Of a stretch of 64,000 nt of DNA, positions 44,580 through 52,419 are shown piece by piece. Origin of the DNA: Companilactobacillus halodurans (GTDB lineage Bacteria; Bacillota; Bacilli; Lactobacillales; Lactobacillaceae); contig NZ_VDFP01000004.1 in the NCBI RefSeq assembly GCF_009600985.1, positions 1 through 64,000 of the forward strand, in the 5' to 3' direction. Under the pieces are notes generated by a model. That model did no database searches. It had not been told where the DNA came from and saw nothing but the letters and a program-made list of their open reading frames with translations. The number at the start of each line of letters is the position of its first letter. Position 1 is the stretch's first letter. The position numbers and the translations under genes were made by a program.

Positions 44580-46941
44580 AATTTCTTCCTTTCCAAAAGT
44601 TATCCACCGTCTGTGTTAATTGGTTCAAAGAATTGATTCTTTGATAATTTCGCCAATGCGGTGGAAAAAGTTTCGTATAGCGAAAACTAGCAAATCTTTG
44701 ATCCAATAATAAAATAATCCCTTGATCATGACTGCTCCGTATTAATCTGCCGGCAGCTTGTAAAACGTTGTTCATCCCGGGCATTTGGTAAGCATACTCA
44801 AAACCATGTCCATTTGCTTCATTATAATAATCGCGAATCAAATTATTTTCAGCACTTAATCCTGGTAAACCAACGCTAACTATGGCGACTCCAATCAATC
44901 TATTTCCTTCTAAATCAATGCCTTCAGAAAATATCCCTCCTAAAACGCAAAAAGCAACTAACGTTTCTTTCGGGTCTTTTTTAAATTGTGCTAAAAAGTC
45001 GCTTCGAGCATCATTGTCCATGGCATTAGTTTGAGCCATCGTTTTAACATCAGGATACTTATTTTGAAACGCCATTTTAATCTGTTCTAAATACCCATAA
45101 GATGGGAAAAAGAAAAGATAATTACCCGTTTTGCTGGAAATCAAAGCAAATAAACTTTCGACGATACTATCTTGACTGAATGGACGTTGTTTATAAGTCG
45201 TTTGGATGTATTGCGTTATCAAAATATTTTGGTTGTTGACTGGAAAGGGTGATGGCAATTGATATGCTAAGCTATTATCAATTCCTCCCAAAACACTTTG
45301 ATAGTAGTCCATTGGTGACAAGGTGGCTGAAAACAAGACTGCTCCTAATCCAAGATTCAACGATTCGTCAATAAAGTGACTGGGATCTAAACATAGTTGT
45401 TTGACGATAATTTTTTTATCTTCTAGGACGACTCGAGTTTTATAGGTATCATCATATAACGCTCCTATTTTGACAAAGGTCAAGCAGGTGAAGAAGTAAT
45501 CTTTAGCTGCATCCAAGAAATCAGAAGGCTTTTGTTCATTAGCCCACTCGCCAAAAAAGTCGTCGAACTTTCCCATTGCGTTGACCAATTTATCAGGTGG
45601 TTCACTAGATATTTGCTCAGTTAAATCAGTTTCTTTGAGGCTTTTCTTCATTTGATTGAAGATTTTGCGGACCTTTTTTAATTCCGTTTGAAAATCAGCA
45701 CTGGCTTTAGTTTTGATTTTTCGCGCCATTTTTAGTAATCCTGCAATTTTTTCATCGGAAACTTCGGCAGAATACATATCACGCGAACGACTGACCAAAT
45801 TGTGAACTTCATCGATCAAAAAGAAATTGTCGGTATCTTTTTCAATGAAGAATCGTTGTAAATAAACTAGTGGATCAAAGAGATAATTGTAATCGCAAAT
45901 AATCACATCGCAAAAAAGCGAGGCATCCAGCGAAAATTCAAAAGGATCAACGGTATGCTTACGTGCATACTTTTCTATTACCTCACGCGTAATGGCGTCA
46001 ACATTAGTTAACATATCTGCTAAAGCCGGTTTCAAGCGGTCATAATAACCAATCATATAAGGATTTTCTTCCGGTGGCACATCTTCTTCAGGAAAGCGAA
46101 TCTTGTCTTTAGCTGTTAAAGTAATGCTCTTTAGTTTTAAACCTTTACTTGCCATCAACTTAATTGATTCTTCAGCAACTTGGCGCGTACTTTGTTTAGC
46201 TGTTAAATAAAATAATCGCTGAACGCGTTCTTCACCCATTGCCTTGATGGCTGGAAACAAAGTTGAAATCGTCTTTCCGGTTCCAGTCGGTGCTTCAACA
46301 AATAATCGCTTTTTTAAATAAATTGTCTTATAAACAGCTGCTGCTAGTTCATGTTGACCAGTTCTAAATTTTGGAAAAGGAAACTTTAATTCTTTGATAG
46401 AATCGTTTCTAGTTTTGCGTAATTTAGCTCGAAGAACTAACCAATATTCATATTCGTCAATCAAACTTTGGAAAAATTTTGTTAAATCTGTACGCTCAAA
46501 AATTTGATCCTGGCTAGTAATTTCTTGATTACGAACTTGAAAATAAGTTAATCGCAAAGTAACATGGTCAAATTCTGGATGTTCTTGTAAAAGGATGTAT
46601 CCATAAACTTTGACCTGTCCCCAATAAAGTTCCAAGGTATTGTCGCTTAAATCATCAAACGCTTGGTCGGAGGTTTTAATTTCTTCAATCGTCAATTTAT
46701 CTTTGGTTGCTTCTATTCCATCTGCTCGACCAGAAATTATGTAATCAGTATCGTTCATGGAAACGTCAGTTTTTAAGTAGACTTCACTTTCGTAATCGCT
46801 ATTTTTAGAACGTGACTTCTGAAGCTTTCGATGAATCCGTGCTCCATTTAAAGCGGTATTTTGACTATTCTTAGTTTCGTTCAAATCGCCGCTGCGTAAC
46901 ACAAATTCAACTAACTGACGAATTCCAATTTTGGCCGACAT
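44569..46941 (-). CDS. Cas4/RecB-like nuclease fused to XPD/DinG-type helicase
   Basis: The 790-residue protein has an N-terminal PD-(D/E)XK nuclease (GRADGIEATKDKLTIEEIKT, then WGQVKVYGYIL as the QxxxY motif, residues about 1-180) and a superfamily 2 XPD/DinG helicase (EAPTGTGKT, LIDEVHNL, FSATLSP, GIFSEGIDL, QAAGRLIRS). The cysteines that bind the iron-sulfur cluster in most relatives are absent: the region reads KIRFPEEDVPPEENPYMIG. It probably unwinds and trims DNA. It is the first gene of a three-gene overlapping operon. Confidence 0.85.
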   Translation of the reverse strand: MSAKIGIRQLVEFVLRSGDLNETKNSQNTALNGARIHRKLQKSRSKNSDYESEVYLKTDVSMNDTDYIISGRADGIEATKDKLTIEEIKTSDQAFDDLSDNTLELYWGQVKVYGYILLQEHPEFDHVTLRLTYFQVRNQEITSQDQIFERTDLTKFFQSLIDEYEYWLVLRAKLRKTRNDSIKELKFPFPKFRTGQHELAAAVYKTIYLKKRLFVEAPTGTGKTISTLFPAIKAMGEERVQRLFYLTAKQSTRQVAEESIKLMASKGLKLKSITLTAKDKIRFPEEDVPPEENPYMIGYYDRLKPALADMLTNVDAITREVIEKYARKHTVDPFEFSLDASLFCDVIICDYNYLFDPLVYLQRFFIEKDTDNFFLIDEVHNLVSRSRDMYSAEVSDEKIAGLLKMARKIKTKASADFQTELKKVRKIFNQMKKSLKETDLTEQISSEPPDKLVNAMGKFDDFFGEWANEQKPSDFLDAAKDYFFTCLTFVKIGALYDDTYKTRVVLEDKKIIVKQLCLDPSHFIDESLNLGLGAVLFSATLSPMDYYQSVLGGIDNSLAYQLPSPFPVNNQNILITQYIQTTYKQRPFSQDSIVESLFALISSKTGNYLFFFPSYGYLEQIKMAFQNKYPDVKTMAQTNAMDNDARSDFLAQFKKDPKETLVAFCVLGGIFSEGIDLEGNRLIGVAIVSVGLPGLSAENNLIRDYYNEANGHGFEYAYQMPGMNNVLQAAGRLIRSSHDQGIILLLDQRFASFRYTKLFPPHWRNYQRINSLNQLTQTVDNFWKGRNYED

Positions 46942-47076
46942 GACTTACCTCCATAAATTACTAAGTAACATTGTAAAACATGTGTTCGAGTTTGTCTTTG
47001 AAAATTTTATCTGTGCTTTTACACAAAAAATTATATAATTATATTCACTTATGACATTTTGGGGGAAAATGACCGT

Positions 47077-47628
47077 ATGCATAAAACTAAACAGGTACTT
47101 ATTGATTCGTTAAACAAGGTTTTATTACAAAAGCAAATTGACAAAGTAACAGTAAAAGATATCGTTTCAGAATGCGATTTAACACGTCAGACTTTTTACA
47201 ATTATTTTTCAGATATTTACGAACTTGTTGAATACAGTGCCTGTTCTAATGCAAAAAGAATTCTTCAACGTTCATCTGATTATGAACACTGGCAAGATGC
47301 TTTTTACGACATTATGATTAAATTAAGAGATAATCAAATTATTGTGGAAAATGTTTATAAATCTATTTATCGTGATTTAATGGGGAAATATATTTATAAA
47401 GTCATTTACAATCATATTATTCAAATTGTCGAAAATTTAGCAGAAAACTTAGTTGTTAAACAAAAATACAAAGATTTTATTGCTCATTTTTATACTCTAT
47501 CCTTCATCGCTGTCATTTATGAATGGATAAGAAATGACATGAATGCCGATCCCAGAGAAATCGTTGATCAAATCGGTGTTTTAGTTCAAGGTGATTTTCA
47601 AAAAGCTTTACAAAGATATGCACAATAG
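47077..47628 (+). CDS. TetR/AcrR-family regulator (DhaS-like)
   Basis: I prefer the ATG at 47077 (MHKTKQVLID, 183 residues) over a TTG six codons earlier; GGGGG lies 11 bases upstream of it. The helix-turn-helix is VTVKDIVSECDLTRQTFYNYFSDIY in outline (key residues TRQTFYNYF). The C-terminal TetR_C_8 region is like DhaS, the activator of dihydroxyacetone kinase genes. No such kinase is in view, and it is divergent from the nuclease-helicase operon, which could be its target. Confidence 0.82.
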   Translation: MHKTKQVLIDSLNKVLLQKQIDKVTVKDIVSECDLTRQTFYNYFSDIYELVEYSACSNAKRILQRSSDYEHWQDAFYDIMIKLRDNQIIVENVYKSIYRDLMGKYIYKVIYNHIIQIVENLAENLVVKQKYKDFIAHFYTLSFIAVIYEWIRNDMNADPREIVDQIGVLVQGDFQKALQRYAQ

Positions 47629-47671
47629 TTCTTTTGATTCTAAATTATTATCGTTATTAAACTTTTTAGGC

Positions 47672-47723
47672 AAGAAAAGCTCTCTTAATTGGATTATTCC
47701 AACTAAGAGAGCTTTTCTTTTTT
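47672..47723. terminator. Bidirectional terminator
   Basis: AAGAAAAGCTCTCTTA pairs with TAAGAGAGCTTTTCTT, with TTGGA/TCCAA inside. It serves tetR on plus and the MerR operon on minus. Confidence 0.9.
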
Positions 47724-47735
47724 CATAACGCCGTT

Positions 47736-48242
47736 TTATTGGCGATTACGATAATCTTTCACATTTTCAAAACGATCTAAGGCTTCAAGTTTATTTTGCT
47801 TCTTTAATTCAGCTGCGTAAGATCGATCAAGTTTTGGATCAACCTCATTAGTCCCAGGAACAAAATGGATTTCCTCAGTACCAGCATCAACTGCTGTTTT
47901 GTAATACCATTCTTTGAACTTCAAATAACTCATCGTATCTTCCAAATCATTAATTTGACGTTGCAAATCAACTTCATGGTCTTTCAATAATTGATAGCGA
48001 GTCTCTAAAGTACTATCGCCTAATAACCGTAAATCAATAAACTTAGAAATATCTGCCACCGAAACGCCAGCATTTTTTAAACAAATAATTGTTCTCATCA
48101 AATGAATGTCATTATCAGTAAATTCACGCCGACCAATATCATTTCGTTTAACAAATGGCAGAATCCCAGATTTATCGTAATAACGAATCGTATCGATTGT
48201 AACGCCTAATTTTTTTGAAACTTGTCCAATACTATAACTCAT
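47736..48242 (-). CDS. MerR-family regulator, last gene of the SRPBCC-SDR operon
   Basis: The 168-residue protein has the MerR winged helix (GQVSKKLGVTIDTIRYYDKS in the first 30 residues), then a dimer helix and a tail without cysteines. It is of the YhdM/AdhR type that senses organic or carbonyl stress. It lies 17 bases after the SDR gene. The operon promoter at 49640-49670 has a 20-base dyad in a 19-base spacer, the classic MerR arrangement, so it probably controls its own operon. Confidence 0.85.
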   Translation of the reverse strand: MSYSIGQVSKKLGVTIDTIRYYDKSGILPFVKRNDIGRREFTDNDIHLMRTIICLKNAGVSVADISKFIDLRLLGDSTLETRYQLLKDHEVDLQRQINDLEDTMSYLKFKEWYYKTAVDAGTEEIHFVPGTNEVDPKLDRSYAAELKKQNKLEALDRFENVKDYRNRQ

Positions 48243-48259
48243 TACTATCTCCTAAATGA

Positions 48260-49093
48260 TTATTTATCATCAGTAGATAATGAAATATCCTTACGACTCT
48301 TCATCTCATCAATGATACCCGATAAATTGCTCAAGCCACCTTCATAGGCAAATTCACCTAATGGCAAGTGCTTAGGAACAACTTCATTTTGACTGACTTG
48401 GTCAAAGATAACTTTAGCAATCAACTTTGGATCTCCAGGTGCATCTGTAACTGAATCAGACACTGATGTAATTGAATCGCTGAATTGTTGATAATCCTTA
48501 ATCTTAGTTGCAGTCTTTTCAGAAGATCTACCAGACCAATTAGTTCTGGCACCACTTGGTTCAACGTTCATGACTTGAATGCCTAAGTCTTTAACTTCTT
48601 GGCGCAAAGTATCAGCATAACCTTCAACGGCATACTTAGTAGCACTGTAAAAGCCAGTTGTTGGAATAGTCGTTAATGCAAGTGCTGATGATAAGTTAAC
48701 GATCACACCTGATTTCTGAGCACGCATGATTGGCAAAACTGCTTTAGTCACGTTAGCTAACCCAAAGACATTGACATCGAACATGTATTTAACTTCATCC
48801 ATATCGCTTTCTTCAATGGTTGAAAAGTAACCTAAACCAGCATTATTAACTAAAACATCGATTTGACCAAACTTATCTTTAATTTGGTCAACAGCCTTAT
48901 TAATAGCTGTTTTATCTGTAACATCTAAAATAACTTTTAATATTTTGCTTTCATCATATTCATCTAAATAATCTAAATCTGGCATTTTTCTTGCACTAGC
49001 AACCAAATTAATATCATCCTGTTGTGCAACTATTTTAGCCAATTCTTTTCCAAAACCACTTGATGTTCCTGTTATAAACCATGTTTTACTCAC
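48260..49093 (-). CDS. Short-chain dehydrogenase/reductase
   Basis: The 277-residue classical SDR has FITGTSSGFGKELAK (cofactor loop), LVNNAGLGYFS, the catalytic Ser in NLSSALALTT and YxxxK as YSATKYAVEGYA. The first loop suits NADP. It acts on an unknown carbonyl substrate. It is between the SRPBCC gene (ten bases) and the merR gene, and all three share a promoter. Confidence 0.88.
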   Translation of the reverse strand: MSKTWFITGTSSGFGKELAKIVAQQDDINLVASARKMPDLDYLDEYDESKILKVILDVTDKTAINKAVDQIKDKFGQIDVLVNNAGLGYFSTIEESDMDEVKYMFDVNVFGLANVTKAVLPIMRAQKSGVIVNLSSALALTTIPTTGFYSATKYAVEGYADTLRQEVKDLGIQVMNVEPSGARTNWSGRSSEKTATKIKDYQQFSDSITSVSDSVTDAPGDPKLIAKVIFDQVSQNEVVPKHLPLGEFAYEGGLSNLSGIIDEMKSRKDISLSTDDK

Positions 49094-49103
49094 TGATAAT
49101 TAC

Positions 49104-49607
49104 CTACTTTCTTGAAGCTTTCACTAAGCCATCTAACCAATTTTGATGACCATTCAACATTGGATTTGGACTTTGCTTTGCCAAATCTTTGGCTGGTTCA
49201 CCAATTTGAGATTCTTGAGTCAAGAGTCTGATTCTTCCATCAGCCAACTTTTCAATCAAAAAAGCATGGTAGACGTCAAATTGAGTCTTAGCATCGCCAT
49301 TTTGCCAACCATGCCATGACAATCGAGCTGTTTTGCCATCATCTGGGGCAACTAGTTCCATTACTTGGGCATCAATTGGGAAACCAAAGGTATCAAATCG
49401 AAAGTGCTCTCCAAAATGCAATTTTGAATCAGTTTGGTCATCTAATTTAATGTTAGTAGCATTATTATAATAAGTCTCCCATTTAGATGTATCAAACAAA
49501 TTGTTCCAAACATCGTTTATTTCAATCTTGTCAGCAATAACTTCGTTAGAAACAAAGTTATCAGTTTTGCCTGGTAAAAATCTTGTCGACCAGTTAATTG
49601 ATTTCAT
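49104..49607 (-). CDS. SRPBCC-family protein (START/Bet v1 fold)
   Basis: The 167-residue protein has the helix-grip pattern of SRPBCC proteins: an N-terminal KSINWSTRFLPG, IEINDVWNNLFDTSKWETYY, and GKTARLSWHGW in the middle strands. Such proteins bind hydrophobic ligands, and small ones are often annotated as polyketide cyclase-like or AHSA1-like. It is the first gene of the MerR-linked operon and may bind or modify the compound that the SDR reduces. Confidence 0.72.
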   Translation of the reverse strand: MKSINWSTRFLPGKTDNFVSNEVIADKIEINDVWNNLFDTSKWETYYNNATNIKLDDQTDSKLHFGEHFRFDTFGFPIDAQVMELVAPDDGKTARLSWHGWQNGDAKTQFDVYHAFLIEKLADGRIRLLTQESQIGEPAKDLAKQSPNPMLNGHQNWLDGLVKASRK

Positions 49608-49639
49608 ATCATTATCTCCATTCGTTAAAGAATAATCAT

Positions 49640-49670
49640 ATGGTATATCCTGGAGCCGGCTCTAGGACAA
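49640..49670 (-). promoter_or_regulatory. MerR-type promoter with 20-bp dyad
   Basis: On minus TTGTCC (-35, 49665-49670), a 19-base spacer and TACCAT (-10, 49640-49645). The spacer and -35 edge hold the dyad TCCTGGAGCCGGCTCTAGGA (49648-49667, nine of ten pairs). MerR activators bind such dyads and untwist the over-long spacer. The operon encodes a MerR protein. Confidence 0.75.
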
Positions 49671-49683
49671 GCATTTTTTGAAA

Positions 49684-50511
49684 TTATTTTTGACCCACTA
49701 AAATTGTAGAGCCAACAGTGATTTTGTCCACAGATTCCCAATCAATTAGTCTGTTATCCACATTAAATAATAATGGCGTCATTTTGATAAACGCATTTTT
49801 TTCTTCATTATTAACCGGATAAGTTTTTGTCGCATCGATTTTATCAACTAATTGATAATGTTCTTCAAAATAATTCAAAACTTTTTCATTGGAATAGTTG
49901 GCTTGTTGCAATTGGTCTTTAGCTTGTTCTCGCAATTCTTGGACGTGATATTCATTAGGAATGACTTTTAAGACATAGCCGTCTTTTTGTAAAATTCGAT
50001 TGAATTCCCCATAGTTAGCTGGTGAAAATATATCGATAATGCCAGCGATCGATTGATTTTGAATTGGCAAATGAGCTAAATCGCCCACGAACCATTTAAC
50101 AAAACTATCGGGTCCTTTTGCGGCCAATTGAATTGAGTCTTTAGAAATATCAAAGGCTAGCACATCTTTATCAGGTAATTGAGCAATTTTTTTCGAATAA
50201 TAACCTTCGCCACAGCCGACATCCAAAATTGTACGTAATTTTAAATTGTCGATCAAAGTCACTAACTTATCGGCAATATGGTCGTACATCCCGTGTTCCA
50301 GAATTAAATGGCGATTTTCAAAGGATGCCAAATCATAATTTTTTGATTGATGATTATTCAATACAAAATCGACGAAACCTTTTTTAGAGATATCAAAACA
50401 ATGATTGTTCTCACAATAGAGGCTATTATTTTTCAATTCTAACTTTTTTCCACATACTGGACATTGAAAAAATTTATCGCTGTTGCTAAATTTTTGAATC
50501 TTACTATTCAT
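49684..50511 (-). CDS. RlmA-type 23S rRNA (guanine-N1) methyltransferase
   Basis: The 275-residue protein starts with a zinc finger (CPVC, then CENNH) and has a Rossmann methyltransferase domain with ILDVGCGEGYYS for S-adenosylmethionine. This layout is RlmA(I/II), which methylates G745 or G748 of 23S rRNA; the II form can bear on tylosin-type macrolide resistance. The protein fits the family length. It starts ten bases after the HMCES/YedK gene and ends just before the MerR-type promoter. Confidence 0.85.
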   Translation of the reverse strand: MNSKIQKFSNSDKFFQCPVCGKKLELKNNSLYCENNHCFDISKKGFVDFVLNNHQSKNYDLASFENRHLILEHGMYDHIADKLVTLIDNLKLRTILDVGCGEGYYSKKIAQLPDKDVLAFDISKDSIQLAAKGPDSFVKWFVGDLAHLPIQNQSIAGIIDIFSPANYGEFNRILQKDGYVLKVIPNEYHVQELREQAKDQLQQANYSNEKVLNYFEEHYQLVDKIDATKTYPVNNEEKNAFIKMTPLLFNVDNRLIDWESVDKITVGSTILVGQK

Positions 50512-50521
50512 ATTAGAGCAC

Positions 50522-51088
50522 CTATTTTTCTTCTTGCGAGATTAATTTTGGCATGGTCTGATCCATAAAGCTGTTAGCAAATTTATCATCATAAATCCAT
50601 GCATTAATTTGATTTTTAGCTAATATCAAAGGCATACGGTCGTGAATTTGAATCATCGACTCATTAGGCTCAGTGGTAAATAAAACGCTTTGTGGAACAT
50701 CATCAAAATAATTATAGCAGCCACCAATAAAGAGGGTTTGGGGGTCATTACTAAAATTAAATTTATACTTTTGTTTCTGTTTATTCCATTCAAAAAAACC
50801 TGTCGTTGGATAAACGCAGCGCCTTTTTTGAAAAGAATCGGCAAACATTTGTTTTTGTGAAGCTGTTTCAAATCGAGCATTGATAATCGATTGACCTGGT
50901 TTGAACCCCGGAAAGCCCCATTTCATCGTAACGACTTGAACCTGCCTTTTTCCTGCAACAATCAAAGCCGTCTGGTCAGTGGGAAAAATTTCACCTGTTT
51001 TGGGTTGAAAGCCATTATCAACTGCCAATTGATAGATTCGTTTAATTTCAGGATTCTTATCTGGTTGAAATAAATAACGACCGCACAT
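50522..51088 (-). CDS. HMCES/YedK SOS-associated abasic-site protease
   Basis: Start at 51088 (MCGRYLF, 188 residues) is required because Cys2 must become the N-terminal catalytic residue, and GGAGG lies six bases upstream. INARFET, GFFEWN and IHDRMPLIL are family motifs, with the Glu and His of the active site. The protein cross-links to abasic sites in single-stranded DNA. It is read with the RlmA-type gene. Confidence 0.92.
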   Translation of the reverse strand: MCGRYLFQPDKNPEIKRIYQLAVDNGFQPKTGEIFPTDQTALIVAGKRQVQVVTMKWGFPGFKPGQSIINARFETASQKQMFADSFQKRRCVYPTTGFFEWNKQKQKYKFNFSNDPQTLFIGGCYNYFDDVPQSVLFTTEPNESMIQIHDRMPLILAKNQINAWIYDDKFANSFMDQTMPKLISQEEK

Positions 51089-51111
51089 GATTTTTCCTCC
51101 ATGAAAATAAT

Positions 51112-51154
51112 TAATAATAAAATCCCAACCGATCACTACGAATCAGTCAGGATT
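51112..51154 (-). terminator. Terminator of the DUF805 gene
   Basis: On minus AATCC/GGATT and ACTGAT/ATCGGT form a stem with a TG/TG internal loop and TTATTATT after it. The stem is modest. Confidence 0.6.
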
Positions 51155-51164
51155 TAATTTTAAT

Positions 51165-51587
51165 CTATATTTGCTTAGGCCAACTATTGCCTAAGTCACG
51201 TTGTGGCAAACAAAGTAAAACGATAATTGCAATTTCTCCAACAATTGGAACAACTCCTAAAAGAATCCACCAACCATGGAGTTTTCGATCATGCAATCTT
51301 CTTAACATAGCTGTAAATACCGATATCCAGTAATATGCCAAAACCATTGCTAGAGCCACTCCTAAAAGAGTACTCCAGTAATAATCGTCGATTGGCATTT
51401 TGGTAATGCCAAAGGCTAATAATGCCACTAAAACATAAGCAAAGATTGTCATTCCTAACAATCCCCACCAAAAATCTTTACGACTCATTCTTTTTGCACC
51501 AACAAATAAATCTTTGAAGTAAAGCTTTGTTGATGAAAAGATTCCGGGATGAAAACTCTCATTCCAAATTCGTTCTTTCATTTGCAT
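51165..51587 (-). CDS. DUF805 membrane protein
   Basis: The 140-residue protein has FFGALLGR-like beginnings here seen as MSRKDFWWGLLG, then three to four membrane helices and RRLHDRKLHGWW, the hallmark DUF805 loop, and a C-terminal GWVPIVG-type turn (GVVPIVGEI). The function is not known. GGAG is nine bases before the ATG. It is last before a terminator, and the CrcB genes lie 12 bases upstream of its start. Confidence 0.85.
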   Translation of the reverse strand: MQMKERIWNESFHPGIFSSTKLYFKDLFVGAKRMSRKDFWWGLLGMTIFAYVLVALLAFGITKMPIDDYYWSTLLGVALAMVLAYYWISVFTAMLRRLHDRKLHGWWILLGVVPIVGEIAIIVLLCLPQRDLGNSWPKQI

Positions 51588-51599
51588 ATCAAATTTCTC

Positions 51600-51944
51600 C
51601 TAAATGTGAATACCGACTACAAATCCTAAGATACCAAAGATATAAGTCAAAATAAAATATAAAAAGCATCGACCTAATCGATGTTGAAACCATAATTGAC
51701 TTAGTTCCATATTAAAAGTTCCGTAAGTAGTAAAACCACCACAAAAACCAGTACCTAGTAGTAATAATATCGCACCATTATGGATTTGTGCAGTCAAGAT
51801 TCCTAAAAAGATGGCTCCAAAGATATTGATCAATAACGTTACGATTGGAAAATCTAGTTTGATTCTCGACTGCTGCAATGTTAATTCATTGCGCAAAAAG
51901 GCCCCTACGGTAGCCCCAAAGCCAACTAACAAAAAATTAGTCAT
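51600..51944 (-). CDS. crcB: CrcB/FluC fluoride channel subunit
   Basis: The 114-residue protein has four helices and the FluC marks LVGFGATVGAFLRNELT and GFCGGFTTYGTFNMEL, the Gly-rich region with the Thr/Phe of the fluoride path. It has four helices, so it would form an antiparallel dimer, here likely with the larger neighbour. Its ATG overlaps the neighbour's stop by four bases. Gene names crcB1/crcB2 are common. Confidence 0.9.
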   Translation of the reverse strand: MTNFLLVGFGATVGAFLRNELTLQQSRIKLDFPIVTLLINIFGAIFLGILTAQIHNGAILLLLGTGFCGGFTTYGTFNMELSQLWFQHRLGRCFLYFILTYIFGILGFVVGIHI

Positions 51945-52363
51945 CTGTGTCTACCTCGTTTCCTTTTAGCATAATCATAAAAAGCTTGGGTGGCTGCCCA
52001 ATAATTTCCTAAAAGAGCCAACAAAAAGCCCCCAACAATCGTAATGGTCAAATAAATTATTAAAAGCCACCACTGACCAGCGTTATACAAGCGATATGTA
52101 TCCGCAGTAAAAGTTGAAAATGTTGTATAAGAACCCAAAACTCCAGTACTGAGAGTCAAAATAACTCTGGTCGATAAATTATATCTATCCTGCAAATAAT
52201 GGATCAAAAATGGCAAAATAAGAGCCCCACTCAAATTAGCAACTAGAGTCCCCAAAGGAAAACCATTGCTTGTTTTAAAAATAAGACTCTCAAGGTAGCG
52301 CAAGTCGCTTCCAATAAATGCACCAATGAATAGAAGTAGGAATACTTCTCCTCGTTTTCTCAT
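51941..52363 (-). CDS. crcB: CrcB/FluC fluoride channel subunit, second copy
   Basis: The 140-residue protein has the same FluC layout with FIGAFIGSDLRYLES and LGSYTTFSTFTADTYR, and a short basic tail. Paired genes of this sort make heterodimeric fluoride exporters. No fluoride riboswitch (upstream gap is 56 bases and holds only the gnd terminator) is visible, so expression may come through leaky termination after gnd. Confidence 0.9.
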   Translation of the reverse strand: MRKRGEVFLLLFIGAFIGSDLRYLESLIFKTSNGFPLGTLVANLSGALILPFLIHYLQDRYNLSTRVILTLSTGVLGSYTTFSTFTADTYRLYNAGQWWLLIIYLTITIVGGFLLALLGNYWAATQAFYDYAKRKRGRHR

Positions 52364-52385
52364 CCTTCATTGATTCCTTTCTGGA

Positions 52386-52413
52386 TAAAAAAAACTTGTC
52401 ATAGACAAGTTTT
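52386..52413 (-). terminator. Terminator of gnd
   Basis: AAAACTTGTC (52391-52400) pairs with GACAAGTTTT (52404-52413), followed on minus by a run of U. Confidence 0.9.
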
Positions 52414-52419
52414 CATCAT

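Noticed and set aside
52364..52419. A fluoride riboswitch before crcB
   Set aside because: The gap is too short and is filled by the gnd terminator.
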